Below are positions 1 through 10,168 of a stretch of DNA of 64,000 nucleotides, piece by piece. The stretch is from positions 10,870,501 through 10,934,500 of the forward strand of contig OX638133.1 in NCBI GenBank assembly GCA_951804985.1, written 5' to 3'. The DNA is from Dryomyza anilis. Lineage: Eukaryota > Arthropoda > Insecta > Diptera > Dryomyzidae. Made by a program: the position numbers and the translations under genes. The notes beneath the pieces are model-generated. The model searched no databases, was not told the DNA's origin, and was given only the letters and a program-made list of their open reading frames with translations. How positions within the stretch are numbered: position 1 is the first letter of the stretch; each line of letters opens with the position of its first letter.

Positions 1-760
1 AAAAAATCAACATTCAAAAATATTCACTACATCAAACGATACAGAGTTTTGGCCGATGAAAAACGTTTCTGAACCACAAAAGTGAACCAAAAAAAGGTTT
101 TCTCTTAGATTTTTCATAAGTGTCACATCAGGTGCCATTAAGTAGACTTTTGATCAGGATTCTTTGCAAATAATGGATCAGGTTGTGTTACGTGGCTTTT
201 GAAATTGGATTACCCTAGTCGACACTGATTAGGATCATTTCGGGTGGTTTTAGAAGGGATGCCTTATCGTATACTGATTCGAGACGAATGCAAAGTTAAT
301 CAATATCCACTCGGGTTGTTCTCGTATGGTAATTCTAATATATTCAAAATACAAATATATTCAAAATATGCAGACCAGTTGCATATTATATTAAACTTTG
401 TTGATTTAGTGTTAATGGATTGAAAAAAAAAAAAACAAAAATAATCAAACAATTAACGCATTGATGACATAAAAGATCTGTTCACCAAAAATCTCTCTAT
501 ATTTTTGTCTCTCTTATGCTCTCTGTATCACTGCGAGTGAGAAAGAAGAGCATACAAAGAACACTTGGACACAAATTTGGCACTCAAAATATTTAGTCAT
601 CGATCAATGGGTTTCAAGTTAATGCAAAACAGTACGAATTGTTTACGCTTGCAAAACACACGAAAGCTGGAACGTTTTGTTGAAATATTTCTTTTTTTTT
701 AATTACGAAAAGACGAAGATTTTTTAAAAATAATTTATAGAAATAAAAAAAGAAAAAAAC
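1..760. other. AT-rich upstream flank, no gene recognised
   Basis: AT-rich sequence with no credible open frame. It should hold the promoter and 5' UTR of the LITAF-like gene that starts at 761. A CT-rich stretch near 490-550 is the only feature that stands out. No TATA box could be assigned with confidence. Confidence 0.4.
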
Positions 761-1197
761 ATGACGGAGTTAAACGAATTAGAAACGGCCGCAAAGTTAC
801 ATAAAGAACAGGAGATCTATAATAATTTTACGACGCCACTCATTGGACAGTTTCTGAATTTGCCGCGTGAACCTGTGCTCATCCAGTGTCCTAGTTGCAA
901 CACCAAGCAGCTGTCGCACGTCGAGAGCAGCTCCAAGTGGTGGGCGTTTGAACTAAATCGTGTTGTGAATTGTCTTTATATGTAAGTGATATAATTGATT
1001 TTTTAATTAAAAAATTGAAAATTTTAAAAACTAATAAAAAAAATATATATATATTTTTTAGCTCACTTTGCTGTTGTTGTTGCATCAACTACCAACGCTT
1101 GTTTCGACAATCGGATCGCAATCATTATTGCAAAAACTGTGGCTGCTTCTTTGGGCGCTCCATGAAACATAAACAAATACGTGTATCGCAAAAATAA
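761..1197 (+). CDS. LITAF-like domain protein 1 (two exons)
   Basis: The coding sequence joins 761-981 and 1062-1197. The donor GTAAGT is at 982, and the acceptor is TTTTTTAG ending at 1061. The split codon becomes Ile74, and the protein has 118 residues. It has the LITAF layout: CPSC knuckle (C43, C46), a hydrophobic and very cysteine-rich stretch at about 68-82 (five consecutive Cys at 77-81), then HYCKNCG (H95, C97, C100, G101). In this family the two knuckles fold into one zinc site and the middle segment lies in the membrane of late endosomes or lysosomes, so this copy looks intact and membrane-associated. The N-terminal 40 residues resemble no domain I know. A poly(A) signal AATAAA lies at about 1232. 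The exact ortholog is not known. The splice junction is supported by frame and by the continuous domain. Confidence 0.85.
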
Positions 1198-1231
1198 AAA
1201 TCAGACGAACATTTAAAATTTTAAATTTATA

Positions 1232-1237
1232 AATAAA
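1232..1237 (+). terminator. poly(A) signal of LITAF-like gene 1
   Basis: AATAAA lies about 35 bases after the stop codon at 1195-1197, a usual distance for a short 3' UTR. Confidence 0.5.
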
Positions 1238-1239
1238 AA

Positions 1240-2040
1240 GAAACCACAGAATTTGAATTTATTTCGTATTTTATTTCTTGTTGCTTTTTCAGCATTCTGA
1301 AGTAGTAGTGTGTGTAGTAGTTTTTCATTTGTTTAGGTTTTTCAAAATATTTCGTTGGTTGAAATATTTATTGGCACATGAAATGTGCTCTGAATTTCCA
1401 CTTGACTGTAGATTAACTAGATTTATAAGAATGACATTGAACATATTTCCAATAATGTATTAAAAAATTAAAATCCAATTCAATTCCATTTTAATTTTAA
1501 TTTTAAATTGTATAATATGTTTTTTTCTCTGTTTTAGAAATACAAATTCCACTAGAATTTGAAATGATCGAGAATGATCTGTTTTACCTCGTTTTTTATA
1601 TTGATCGAAAAATTTTCAATTTGATTGATGACATTTCTAAAATTTCAAAACGAAATTCAAAACGAAATTCAAAAAGTAGCATTTGAAATTTCGTATAAAA
1701 ATTACGTTCAATGTGTTTCTGAGTTCGAGTTTGGTAATCGATTGTAATAGTTTTTTTTTCATATTAGGGTAGACATCAGATATGCTAATCCATTTTTTTT
1801 CTAAATAAAATTTTTAACAAATGAAAAAAAAAAAAAAATTTTTTATAAAAATTTGGAAAAATATTTTTTTTTGTCCGAAAAACAAAATTCTTCAAAATAG
1901 AATTATGTGATAAAAAAATATTTTTCTATTTTTTTTATTTTTATTATAATTTTTATTTAATAAAGAATTGAAATTTAGTTTGATGTCTAAATTCTTCAAT
2001 ATGATGACATATGTACATTTATTAATGTCTGTATGTATAT
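1240..2040. other. AT-rich intergenic DNA
   Basis: Homopolymer-rich AT sequence (runs of A or T near 1740-1960). The short open frames here show no domain or coding bias. Confidence 0.5.
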
Positions 2041-2072
2041 ACATCATTAATGTGCTGAAACGTACTCATCGC

Positions 2073-2300
2073 ATGCATTTCCTCAAGTTTAAAAAACACA
2101 TTTTACATCATTCATCAAATTGATGATGAATTCATAACATTGATGTTTTGTACTGGTCAAAATATTATGCATTGTTCTTTAATGCAATGCATTTCCTCAA
2201 ATTTAAAAAACACATTTTACATCACTCATCAAATTGATGATGAATTCATAACATTGATGTTTTGTACTGAACGAAATATTATGCATTGTTCTTCAATGCA
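2073..2300. repeat. Tandem duplication, 114-bp unit, two copies
   Basis: The sequence ATGCATTTCCTCAA starts at 2073 and again at 2187, and the following ~110 bases repeat with few changes (including GATGATGAATTCATAACATT). The unit holds short inverted motifs like those of the AT-rich MITE family described at 13447, so it may be a decayed member. Confidence 0.7.
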
Positions 2301-2884
2301 ATGCATAATGGTTTAAAGTACGAAATTCTTCAATATAAAGAATTTTTTGTTTTTCTGTGAATACCAAGATGTGTTTCCGAGTACAATTATACTGGCGATT
2401 TGACTACGATCTGGTTTTGAAAGGGATTCTTATATTATGTCAGACAAATGGTCGGATTTGAATGGGGAAACAATTTTAAATAACGAGCTCCTAATATTCT
2501 ACTGGTTTTTATATAACACTAGACAACAAATATAGGCCTTTTTTCATCCACGATGTTAGTGTGATTTTCCGATGGACTTTAAGATTCTAGTCACGACCTC
2601 ATACTCAGAGTTATTTCGTAAAAGAAATTTGTGACAATTATCGTGTTTTTTTTTACATATTTTGGTCTTTAACATTTTACAGATTCGATCACAACTCTTT
2701 TGTATTTCATTGAGAATACTTCAGCTAATATTTTGAAATAAACCGCATGAAATTCCGATTGATCTGACAAAACTTATTACCAGTCAAACACAAAAAATAT
2801 TAATATTAAGGTGTACCTTTTATTTATTGTATAACATATTTAGTTTTCATTATTCAATAAATGTATATAATAATAATAATAATA

Positions 2885-3190
2885 GTTTGGCACTAAAGTC
2901 CTATAAGGACTTAGACCGAGCTTTCTCACCATTTTGAACTGTGCGTGTTATATTTGTAATCAAAGTGGTGGGACTTACAGTTTATTGCCGAATCCGAACG
3001 GCGGGTGAGAGCTTTGCATTGGCAATGTTTTTACTCTCGTAGGTTTGCCATTTACTGCCGAGAGGTAGCGCGGTATAGAAAAACGTTTCTATGAAAAGAT
3101 GTTGCAAGCCCCAGTCCAGGATTGAACAGGGGACCTTTCGGCTCGCAGTCCAATGCACTAACCACTCAACTACCGCGGCTATAAATGTAC
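2885..3190 (-). mobile_element. tRNA-derived SINE, minus strand
   Basis: Reverse complement of the SINE at 17800-18109. The tRNA-like head is at the right (about 3100-3185) with box A (TAGTTGAGTGGTTAG type) and box B (GTTCAATCC type). The body contains the motifs for TACCTCTCGGCAGTAAATGG and AGTCCTATAAGG, and it ends in an (ATT)n tail at about 2870-2885. Internal Pol III promoter elements are expected to drive transcription. Somewhat diverged from the other copies. Confidence 0.8.
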
Positions 3191-3852
3191 ATATTATGTG
3201 TAAAACTAGATTCATAATTGTATGCATCCTCTTACTTTGTTTTTTCAAATTACTCTTTAAATCTTCCGATTAAATACAAATTCTCATATTCGATTTTTAA
3301 TTTTAATTTTCTTATATGATGCTCTTTTAATCATTATAATTTTTTTGTACATCAATTATTCAAAGAAATTTCAACAAAACCTTAAACCAGTAGAAGTAAA
3401 CTTTGCATAAATGTTTAACTTTTAATGGGTTGCCTCAATATCATACAATAGAGTAAAATAAAGAACACCTACTAGTTGTTCAGATTGTTAAAATTAAATA
3501 ATATATTTTCCTGTTTATGCTCACATCGACCAAAAAAAAAATTACATTTTTGAACCGAATTTGTGAATTTCACTTTAATTATAAATTTTTTAATTTTTAA
3601 TTTTCAATTATATTTATTTAATTATAAAAATCATAGATGTTATGGAATAAATAATAGGTACACTTTAATATTAATATTTTTTGCGTTTGACTGTTCATAA
3701 CTTTGGTTAGGTCAATCAGAACTTCATGTAGTTTATTTCAAAATATTAGCTGAAGTATCCTAAATGAAATATAAATGAAATGTGATCAAAAACTCAAATC
3801 TGTAAAATGTTAAATACCAAAACATGTTGGAAAACACTATAATTGCCATATA
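3190..3852. other. AT-rich intergenic DNA
   Basis: No gene seen. Part of it (about 3640-3800) resembles 2690-2820 in inverted orientation, including ATTTTGAAATAAAC, so it may be a decayed inverted repeat around the SINE. Confidence 0.4.
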
Positions 3853-4122
3853 AAGGGTTTTTTTTAACAGGGACGCTACAAAAATAGAGCGACAGGGACA
3901 GCAAACGACACCATATTTCTTGCCGCTCTTTTGACATTTCTCTTCAGTAAGGTTTACCATTTCATAATGGAAAGATATATGAATTCGAATTTCGGTAGTA
4001 AATTTTAATAATTTCGACTCGTTGTTGGTTCGTATATCTTTCCATCATGAAATGGCAAACCTTACTGAAGAGAAAAACCCTTGAAAAAAACTTTTGTAGC
4101 GCTCTTATTAAGAAACGCTTTA
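3853..4122. mobile_element. Palindromic TA-MITE, copy a (deleted)
   Basis: Member of the palindromic family described at 5839-6178. Both arms are present around the centre at about 3965-4050, but part of the right arm is missing: the CTTACTGAAGAG motif runs straight into AAAAACCCTTG. Read leftward from the right arm, a frame begins MERYT and continues [13 protein letters not shown], which resembles the N-terminal helix-turn-helix start of mariner/Tc1-type transposases. Confidence 0.85.
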
Positions 4123-4124
4123 TT

Positions 4125-4945
4125 TGTTTTACGTAATAACTCAAAAACTTCTGAAAATCTAAAAAAACTGAGTATGAGGTAGTGATTAGAATCTTGAAAA
4201 TCATAGGAAAATCATACATAGGTCAAGAATATTTTTTTCTGTAGTGCTGTGTAATTATTCCGAAATTTGAGCTCGGAGTAATTTTTGACAGTTTCATTTG
4301 AACAGAAAAAGATCGCCTTAAATATATGCAGTTCCACAAAAACCCTAATATCAATCTGGAATAATACCATAATATGTCCGATATAAACACTAAACACTTG
4401 CATGATTTTTGCCATGGAAATGCCATACATAAATTCTATATAATTTGCTGACGCTGAGTTTGACGCATATTCAGTTTTTCTCTATTACGTAGCGTTTTTG
4501 AGAAACTTTCAGAAGTATTTTTAAGCCGTTCTCATCCACTACTTAGAATAAAAAAATATAGTTCTCTGGAAAAATAGTTTAACAAAAAAACTTAAACGCT
4601 AATTTTAATATACCAATGAATGTTAATATTCCAATACGTTTTTAAGATAATTGAATCTAAACTGGGAGAATTTTTGATTTTTTAAGACATTTTTTATTCA
4701 TTAAAGGTTTAATAAAGAACATTAAAATGATTTATAGTTATCTAGAGCATAGTCTAAAGCAACTATCAAAATTACTTACTTTTTTCTAATTGATCAAATT
4801 TTCAAAATATGCCCTTGATATTTTGACATAATGATAATAAATGTTCAAAAATAAAAATACTAATGCCCGTAATCTGAAAATATCATTACTTCATATTTGA
4901 AGTTTGATTATTCTTATTACATATCCTTTTTTTTTTCTTACTACG
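4125..4945. other. AT-rich intergenic DNA
   Basis: No supported gene. Short frames on both strands near 4210-4430 are random in composition. Confidence 0.4.
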
Positions 4946-4948
4946 TAC

Positions 4949-5151
4949 ACCCAGGAAAAAAATACTATATAAATAATAGGTTTTTACTATTAAAGATAGT
5001 CAATAGGATAAATTATTATTTTAATCGGAAAATACTATTAAATTCTAGAAAATACCATGACATTGCCATTGAGTTTACATGAACATATTTATGTTTGGTA
5101 TACTATTAAATCAATAATTGTCATATTGACCAATTTTAATGGGATTTGAGG
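4949..5151 (-). mobile_element. CACCCAG MITE, truncated copy
   Basis: Inverted relative to the complete 220-bp copy at 39549-39768. It starts CACCCAGGAAAAAAATACTA and shares the AATAGGATAAATTATTATTTTAATC core and the later TTTTAATGGGATTTGAGG motif in the same order. It lacks the second CACCCAG terminus, so the far end is deleted. The left flank TA matches the TA duplication seen for the complete copy. Confidence 0.75.
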
Positions 5152-5432
5152 AAATTTCGCGTAAAAGAGTCTATTTTTCGGTAATTTATATGTAATATTT
5201 ACAAATAAACAGTTTTTTTTTTTGCAAAACTGTGTTGATAGGGCATATTTTAAAAATGAGAACCGATACAAAAAAGTTCGTAGTTTTCATCGTTAGCTTG
5301 AACTATGTACGACATAACCATACATTTTTTTATATATCATTAGATCCACAATGCTAAAAAATAGTCTACAAAAATTAATATTTTTCGAGTTTAAATTTAA
5401 ATATCTAAATCTAAAATACCTATCGGAATAAT

Positions 5433-6500
5433 ACACAGACAAAAATGTACATCATATTGATGAATTCCGTTCATGAAACCATGATTCATAGTATTGAAGA
5501 ACCATTCATAATATTAATGACTAACGCCATTATCGTTATGAATGCTATCATAAATATGAAGAACGCTTGGGAACTGTCGAAAATGTGTTCTTCAATATGA
5601 TGAACTGTATGTGAAGAATACGTTTCATCATATTAATTAACCAAAATATAAAATACAACATATATGTTCATCATATTGAAGAATGCTGTTCATTAAACCA
5701 AATTTCTATTAAAATATTTTTTTTTCGTTCATTTTTTGCTGTACTTCTCAGTTCTCAAGTAGTTCTTGTGTTATTTCTTATATAATGCTTGCTCGATATG
5801 CAGACATTAGTAAAATGTTTTATAATATATTTATTATAAGGGGTTTTTCAATAAGAGCGCTACAAAAGTTTTTTTCAGTGTTTTTCAACAGGGACGCTAC
5901 AAAACTAGAGCGACAGGGACAGCATACGACGCCATATTTCTTGCCGCCCTTTTGACATTTCTCCTCAGTAAGATTTGCCATTTCATGATGGAAAGGTATA
6001 CGAGCCAACAACGAATCGAAATTATTAAAATTTACTACCGAAATTCGAATTCGTATATCTTTCCATCATGAAATGGCAAACCTTACTGAAGAGAAATGTC
6101 AAAAGAGCGGCAAGAAATATGGCGTCGTTAGCTGTCCATGTCGCTCTACTTTTGTAGCGTCCCTGTTGACAAAACCTTTAATTACAACTTTTTATTAATA
6201 AAAAGTTATATTTTAAAAAAATATATTTTTGAAAAAAAAAATGTTGTCAAAAAATTTTTTTTTTTTAATTTTTTTTTTCGAACAAATTTTTTATTCGAAA
6301 AAAAAAAAATTTCGAACAGATTTTATTTGGATTTTTTTTTTTGTTAAAAAAATGTTTTCGAACAATTTTTTTTTTACGAAAAAAAATATATTTTTTTAAT
6401 AATTTTTTACGGAAATTTTATTTTCGGAATTTTTTTTTTTCGAAAAATTACTTTATCGGATAATTTTTTTAAAATTTTTACAACACTTTTTTTTCGAATT
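5433..6500 (+). mobile_element. AT-rich MITE family B, interrupted copy
   Basis: Begins ACACAGACAAAAATGTACAT and then follows the copy at 13447 closely, including CATATTGATGAATTCCG, the TTTTTTGC(C/T)GTACTTCT segment and the GCTTGCTCGA segment. At 5838 it is split by the palindromic MITE 5839-6178 and resumes at 6179-6500 with TTACAACTTTTTATTAATAAAAAG and runs of TTTCGAACAA. The right terminus is lost. Confidence 0.8.
5839..6178. mobile_element. Palindromic TA-MITE, copy b (complete, dated by empty site)
   Basis: A 340-bp element with ends AGGGGTTTTTCAATAAGAGC and (inverted) AAAGGTTTTGTCAACAGGG, flanked by TA at 5837-5838 and 6179-6180. The matching uninterrupted sequence at 13850-13870 reads TTATTATAATTAC, which proves the boundaries and a TA duplication as for Tc1/mariner. 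Each arm holds TAGAGCGACAGGGACAGC (or close), the (A)CGCCATATTTCTTGCCGC motif and CCATTTCATGATGGAAAG. The arms pair over about 140 bases around a ~60-base centre. Reading leftward from the right arm, an ATG opens a frame starting [17 protein letters not shown], resembling the start of mariner-type transposases. Confidence 0.9.
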
Positions 6501-6603
6501 TTTTTATAATAGCCTAAAATTTCGATTGCAGTTTTATGAAAAACGTTACGTAATAGAAATAAAAAAATGAGTATACAGTCAATATTAGCAACCGCAAGTT
6601 ATA

Positions 6604-6892
6604 CAGGGTTTTTCAATAAGAGCGCTACAAAAGTTTTTTCAAGGGTTTTTCAACAGGGACGCTACAAAAGTAGAGCGATAGGGACAGCAAACGACGCCAT
6701 AATTCTTGCCGCTCTGCTAACAACGAGTCGAAATTATTAAAATTTACTACCAAAATTCTAATTCTAAATTCTAATTTCATGAAATGGCAAACCTTACTGA
6801 AGAGAAATGTCAAAAGAGCGGCCAGAAATATAGCGTCGTTTGCTGTCCCTCTCGTTCTACTTTTGTAGCGTCCCTGTTGAAAAACCCTTTAT
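6604..6892. mobile_element. Palindromic TA-MITE, copy c (centre altered)
   Basis: Has both outer repeats (GGGTTTTTCAATAAGAGCGC and GGGTTTTTCAACAGGGACGC) on the left and the inverted forms on the right, but the inner left arm between the GCCGCTCT and CAACGAGTCG motifs is deleted (near 6715). The right terminus is the inner repeat only. Confidence 0.85.
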
Positions 6893-6894
6893 AT

Positions 6895-8016
6895 CATATT
6901 GCTTAATCAATAGATTAGGTCTTGGTAATTGGTTAAAAACAAGTATATCCATTTAAATTCTTTATATTAATTTTCACAAAATTTTCTGTTCAAAAATTCA
7001 TTTATATCAAAAACTAATATTTTGAAATGTTCCCAAATAGAATTTAGGTCTTCTTAATTGCAAACTCTTTTCGTATGATGAGTAAGATATAAATGTTTAT
7101 ATTACTCACACAGATGTTCACACAGAAGCTCACTCTCTTAAAATATTTCTCATTATTCTCACGAGTTGATATCTCAAAATATCGTGCTCCATATCGCATT
7201 CTTCGCATGTTCAGCTCTCAGCAACAGTTTGTTTCGGGAGGCTTACGTGAACAGATCGTTGTCTGTCATTTAGTTATTGTATTTGTTGTAAGTACTAAAT
7301 TTTTTGTTGTTTGATGATTCAATGAATTTCGATTTTTTTTTTATTTAATAATTCTTTATAATTCTCAATCATTAAACCGGTTATAACATTGTACTTTAAT
7401 AATAACAAAGTCATATTTGAAATATTTCTGCATTTCTACTAAATATTTCTACTTTAATGTTAATGTTTATTACTACCGTCGATAAATGAACAAAAATCTA
7501 AAATTAATATCTCTGTTGTAGAAGTAACTAAATAAATTAAAAAAAAAAAGATTTTAAGTGTATTGTTGACTTTAATAAAAATATAATGGGATAATTTTAA
7601 AATTTATAATTTATAACAGTTTCCAATATTTTCCTGATCTATTCGAAATTCTTGAAAATATATCGATTATTTTAAACGAACTATTTAAATTATTAAAATG
7701 TGCGTTGTTGATTTCAACGATATTTAAATACTGTAGTTCACAAAAACCAAAATTGACCTACGATCTAAGTGTGATCTTCCGATGGACTCCGAAATTCTAA
7801 ACCAAATCTAATACTTTGTATTTTATAAGTTTTGCCTTTAACTGGGTATAACTTAAACTGCATTCACCTGAATTTCATTGGGTTTATTTGAAAATACAAA
7901 ATAAATTCAAATTTAATGATTTTATGTTTGTAGGCTCCTTTGGTACGATATTTTAAAATAATTCAATTTTAATGTTTTGTTGGTTTTTATCTTCTTCAAA
8001 TTAAGCACGCTTCGAA
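6895..8016. other. Upstream region of LITAF-like gene 2; possible 5' UTR exon
   Basis: Mostly AT-rich. The stretch 7120-7290 is less AT-rich and ends in a good donor (TTTGTT/GTAAGT at about 7289). A pyrimidine-rich acceptor-like site ending TTAAG precedes the start codon region at 8017. This could be a non-coding first exon spliced to the coding exon, but the sequence alone does not prove it. Confidence 0.3.
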
Positions 8017-8211
8017 ATGGTCGCCACCATGGAGCCCGCCAAAGTGGTATATTTCGCCGTTGGACCCAAGGCGCACGAAATCGTTTGTCCTTTCTGTCAG
8101 ACCAGTGGCAAGTCGGTGATGCGGCGACGTTTCTTCAAGTGCTGCGATCGACTGCATTATTGCGGTGCATGCGGCGAATATCTGGGCACCTACCGTAGAC
8201 CACAACTTTAG
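8017..8211 (+). CDS. LITAF-like domain protein 2, compact form
   Basis: A 64-residue single-exon protein. CPFC (C24, C27) and HYCGACG (H47, C49, C52, G53) are the two LITAF knuckles, but only 19 residues separate C27 from H47. The usual hydrophobic membrane segment is missing and is replaced by a basic MRRRFFKCC stretch. It should bind zinc but may not insert in membranes, apart from what the FFKCC cluster could do. Two in-frame ATGs exist, 8017 and 8029. The second has the context GCCACCATGG and the first AAATGG, so the product is 64 or 60 residues. GC content is clearly above its surroundings. Poly(A) signals lie at 8254 and 8261. A diverged gene is likelier than a pseudogene because the frame is clean. 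Confidence 0.75.
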   Translation: MVATMEPAKVVYFAVGPKAHEIVCPFCQTSGKSVMRRRFFKCCDRLHYCGACGEYLGTYRRPQL

Positions 8212-8253
8212 AAGGAGATACAATTTGTTCTTTGTTTTTATGTTAAATTAAAT

Positions 8254-8266
8254 AATAAAAAATAAA
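8254..8266 (+). terminator. poly(A) signals of LITAF-like gene 2
   Basis: Two AATAAA hexamers (8254 and 8261) lie 43-50 bases after the stop codon. Confidence 0.5.
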
Positions 8267-8290
8267 TTTAAATGGAATTTTTAATTAATA

Positions 8291-8550
8291 TATCGTCGTT
8301 GTAGAACTAAAAGTCACCAAATACATTTTTATGAAAATCTTAAATTTCAACTTTGTTGGTAATTATTACAAAAAGTAATTGACACATTTTTTAAGTTGAA
8401 ATACCAATTGATAGATACACATTTTCTTATCATTTGGTGCAAATATTGAGTTCATCGATCAAAAATTGAAAGATATATAGAGATTTTTGTAAATGAACAA
8501 TTGGCATTTTGAAAATGTAGTTGGTGACTTTTAGTTCTACAACGACGATA
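8291..8550. mobile_element. Small TIR element (MITE) just downstream of LITAF-like gene 2
   Basis: Terminal inverted repeats of about 38 bp: TATCGTCGTTGTAGAACTAA on the left and its exact reverse complement ending at 8550; the repeats continue through AAAGTCACCAA and TACATTTT. The inner sequence has no coding capacity. It sits about 25 bp beyond the poly(A) signals of the gene. Superfamily not assigned. Confidence 0.8.
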
Positions 8551-8554
8551 TTAT

Positions 8555-8985
8555 TATCAAATATATTTTTATATTTTATAATTTTTTTTATTTTATTTAA
8601 ATTAAATTAAAGCTTCTTACGAAAATTATCACGTTTAAAATTTTTGTATGCAAATTTAAAAACAAAAATTTCTAATGTATTACTTTACGTGTCGATTTGT
8701 CTGTCCTTCTGTTTGTAAGCACGATAACTTTGAAAGTACTGGATCGATTGTAAGGATAGTTGACAGTAATATTACTTAAACTATGAGTAAGTCAAAGTTA
8801 AAAAATAAACAATATCGTTTGAACTTTCATACAAATAATTTATTAATAATATATTTGGAACCCATTAGACTTATGTAAATTATCTAGTCATGTGAAAAAA
8901 TAATTGCTTTTTTGAATGCAACAAAAATTTTGTTATATAGCCCCAGACAAAATTTTTGACAAGGTCGAAGCAGTTTAGAAAGCAG
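8555..8985. other. AT-rich spacer with decayed repeat
   Basis: The stretch near 8690-8765 (GTCTGTCCTTCTGTTTGTAAG, then ACTGGATCGATTG) is similar in style to the 27366-27480 segment, a degenerate sequence common near ends of insect non-autonomous elements. No gene. Confidence 0.35.
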
Positions 8986-8987
8986 TT

Positions 8988-9364
8988 TAGGGTTTTTAAC
9001 AGGGACGCTACAAAAGTAGGGTTTAGGGTTTACAACAGGAACGCTATAAAAGTAGAGCGACAGGGACAGCAAACGACGCCATATTTCTTGCCGCTCTTTT
9101 GACGTTTCTCTTCAGTAAGGTTTGCCATTTCATGATGGAAAGATATACGAATTCGAATTTCGGTAGTAAATTTTAATAATTTCGATTCGATGTTGGCTCG
9201 TATACCTTTCCATCATGAAATGGCAAATCTTACTGAGGAGAAATGTCAAAAGGGCGGCAAGAAATATGGCGTCGTTTGCTGTCCCTGTCGCTCTACTTTT
9301 GTGGCGTACCTGTTGAAAAACCTTTGAAAAAAACTTTTGTAGCGCTCTTATTGAAAAACCCTTT
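8988..9364. mobile_element. Palindromic TA-MITE, copy d
   Basis: Both arms and the centre are present. The left end is rearranged, with the ACAGGGACGCTACAAAAGTAG motif repeated twice (near 9000 and 9035). The right arm ends GAAAAACCCTTTA at 9364. The leftward frame from the right arm starts MERYTSQHRIEIIKIYY. Confidence 0.85.
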
Positions 9365-9384
9365 ATTTCATACACACAAATGCG

Positions 9385-9930
9385 GTGTTTATATCATGAT
9401 TTCTGCCAGTTCCCAAAATATGCCGTGAATCTGCCATTGGAATTTTAATGGCAGATTCACAATAGGGTCCCGATACAAAATTGTTGGCATTTTCCCGGAA
9501 TATTTCAGGCATATTTTCGGCACACATACAGATAAATGGAATATTTTGGGAAGTGTATAGCAGGTTGTAAAATTTTGTGGAATTTTAATGGCAAAATCAC
9601 GGTATATTTTGGGAACGTACAGTAAAAAGACTGTTTATGAAACAAACTCCGCCTTTGTCAGTTTGAAATAAGTAAAAAAAAATGTTTCTAAACTGCCTCT
9701 ACCTTGCCAAAAATTATGTCTGGGTAAAACAGATGTAATTACTCCAACACTTTTGGCAAATTTTTCTGCCCGTTCCAAAATTATGCGATGAATCTGCTCT
9801 CAAAATTCCACAAGATGTTATAACCTGCTGTACACTTCCCGTTCATTTATCAGTGCGTTTGCCGGAAATATGCCGGAAATATTTCTAAAAACTGCCAGAC
9901 ATTTTGTATCGGGAATTTGAAATAAAAACA
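9385..9930. repeat. Dispersed repeat family H, two inverted halves
   Basis: Motifs such as TTTCCGGAATATTTC, CAGGTTGTAAAATTTTGTGG and GATACAAAATTGTTGGCA occur in one orientation before 9640 and inverted after it (for example AGATGTTATAACCTGCTGTA near 9815). Related pieces are at 39940-40235, 45640-46020, 46660-46925 and 48230-48670. It looks like a decayed foldback element. No coding remnant seen. Confidence 0.55.
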
Positions 9931-10168
9931 AAATTTTAAATTGATATTTATTGATAACCAATTTACAGAAACATCATAAGCAAAAATTTGTTTGTGGCTG
10001 CAAATTTATTTCCCTATCTTCTTGATGCTAATTATTTCACTAACAATGTGAGTTATTTAGCTTCTGATCTCATAATAAATATAAATTGAATTAAAGACTG
10101 CATTCATGGAAATGTGGGCCACAAACAACAAGTGTTTCTGCGCATTCCATTCCAGCGACGCACTGAGA

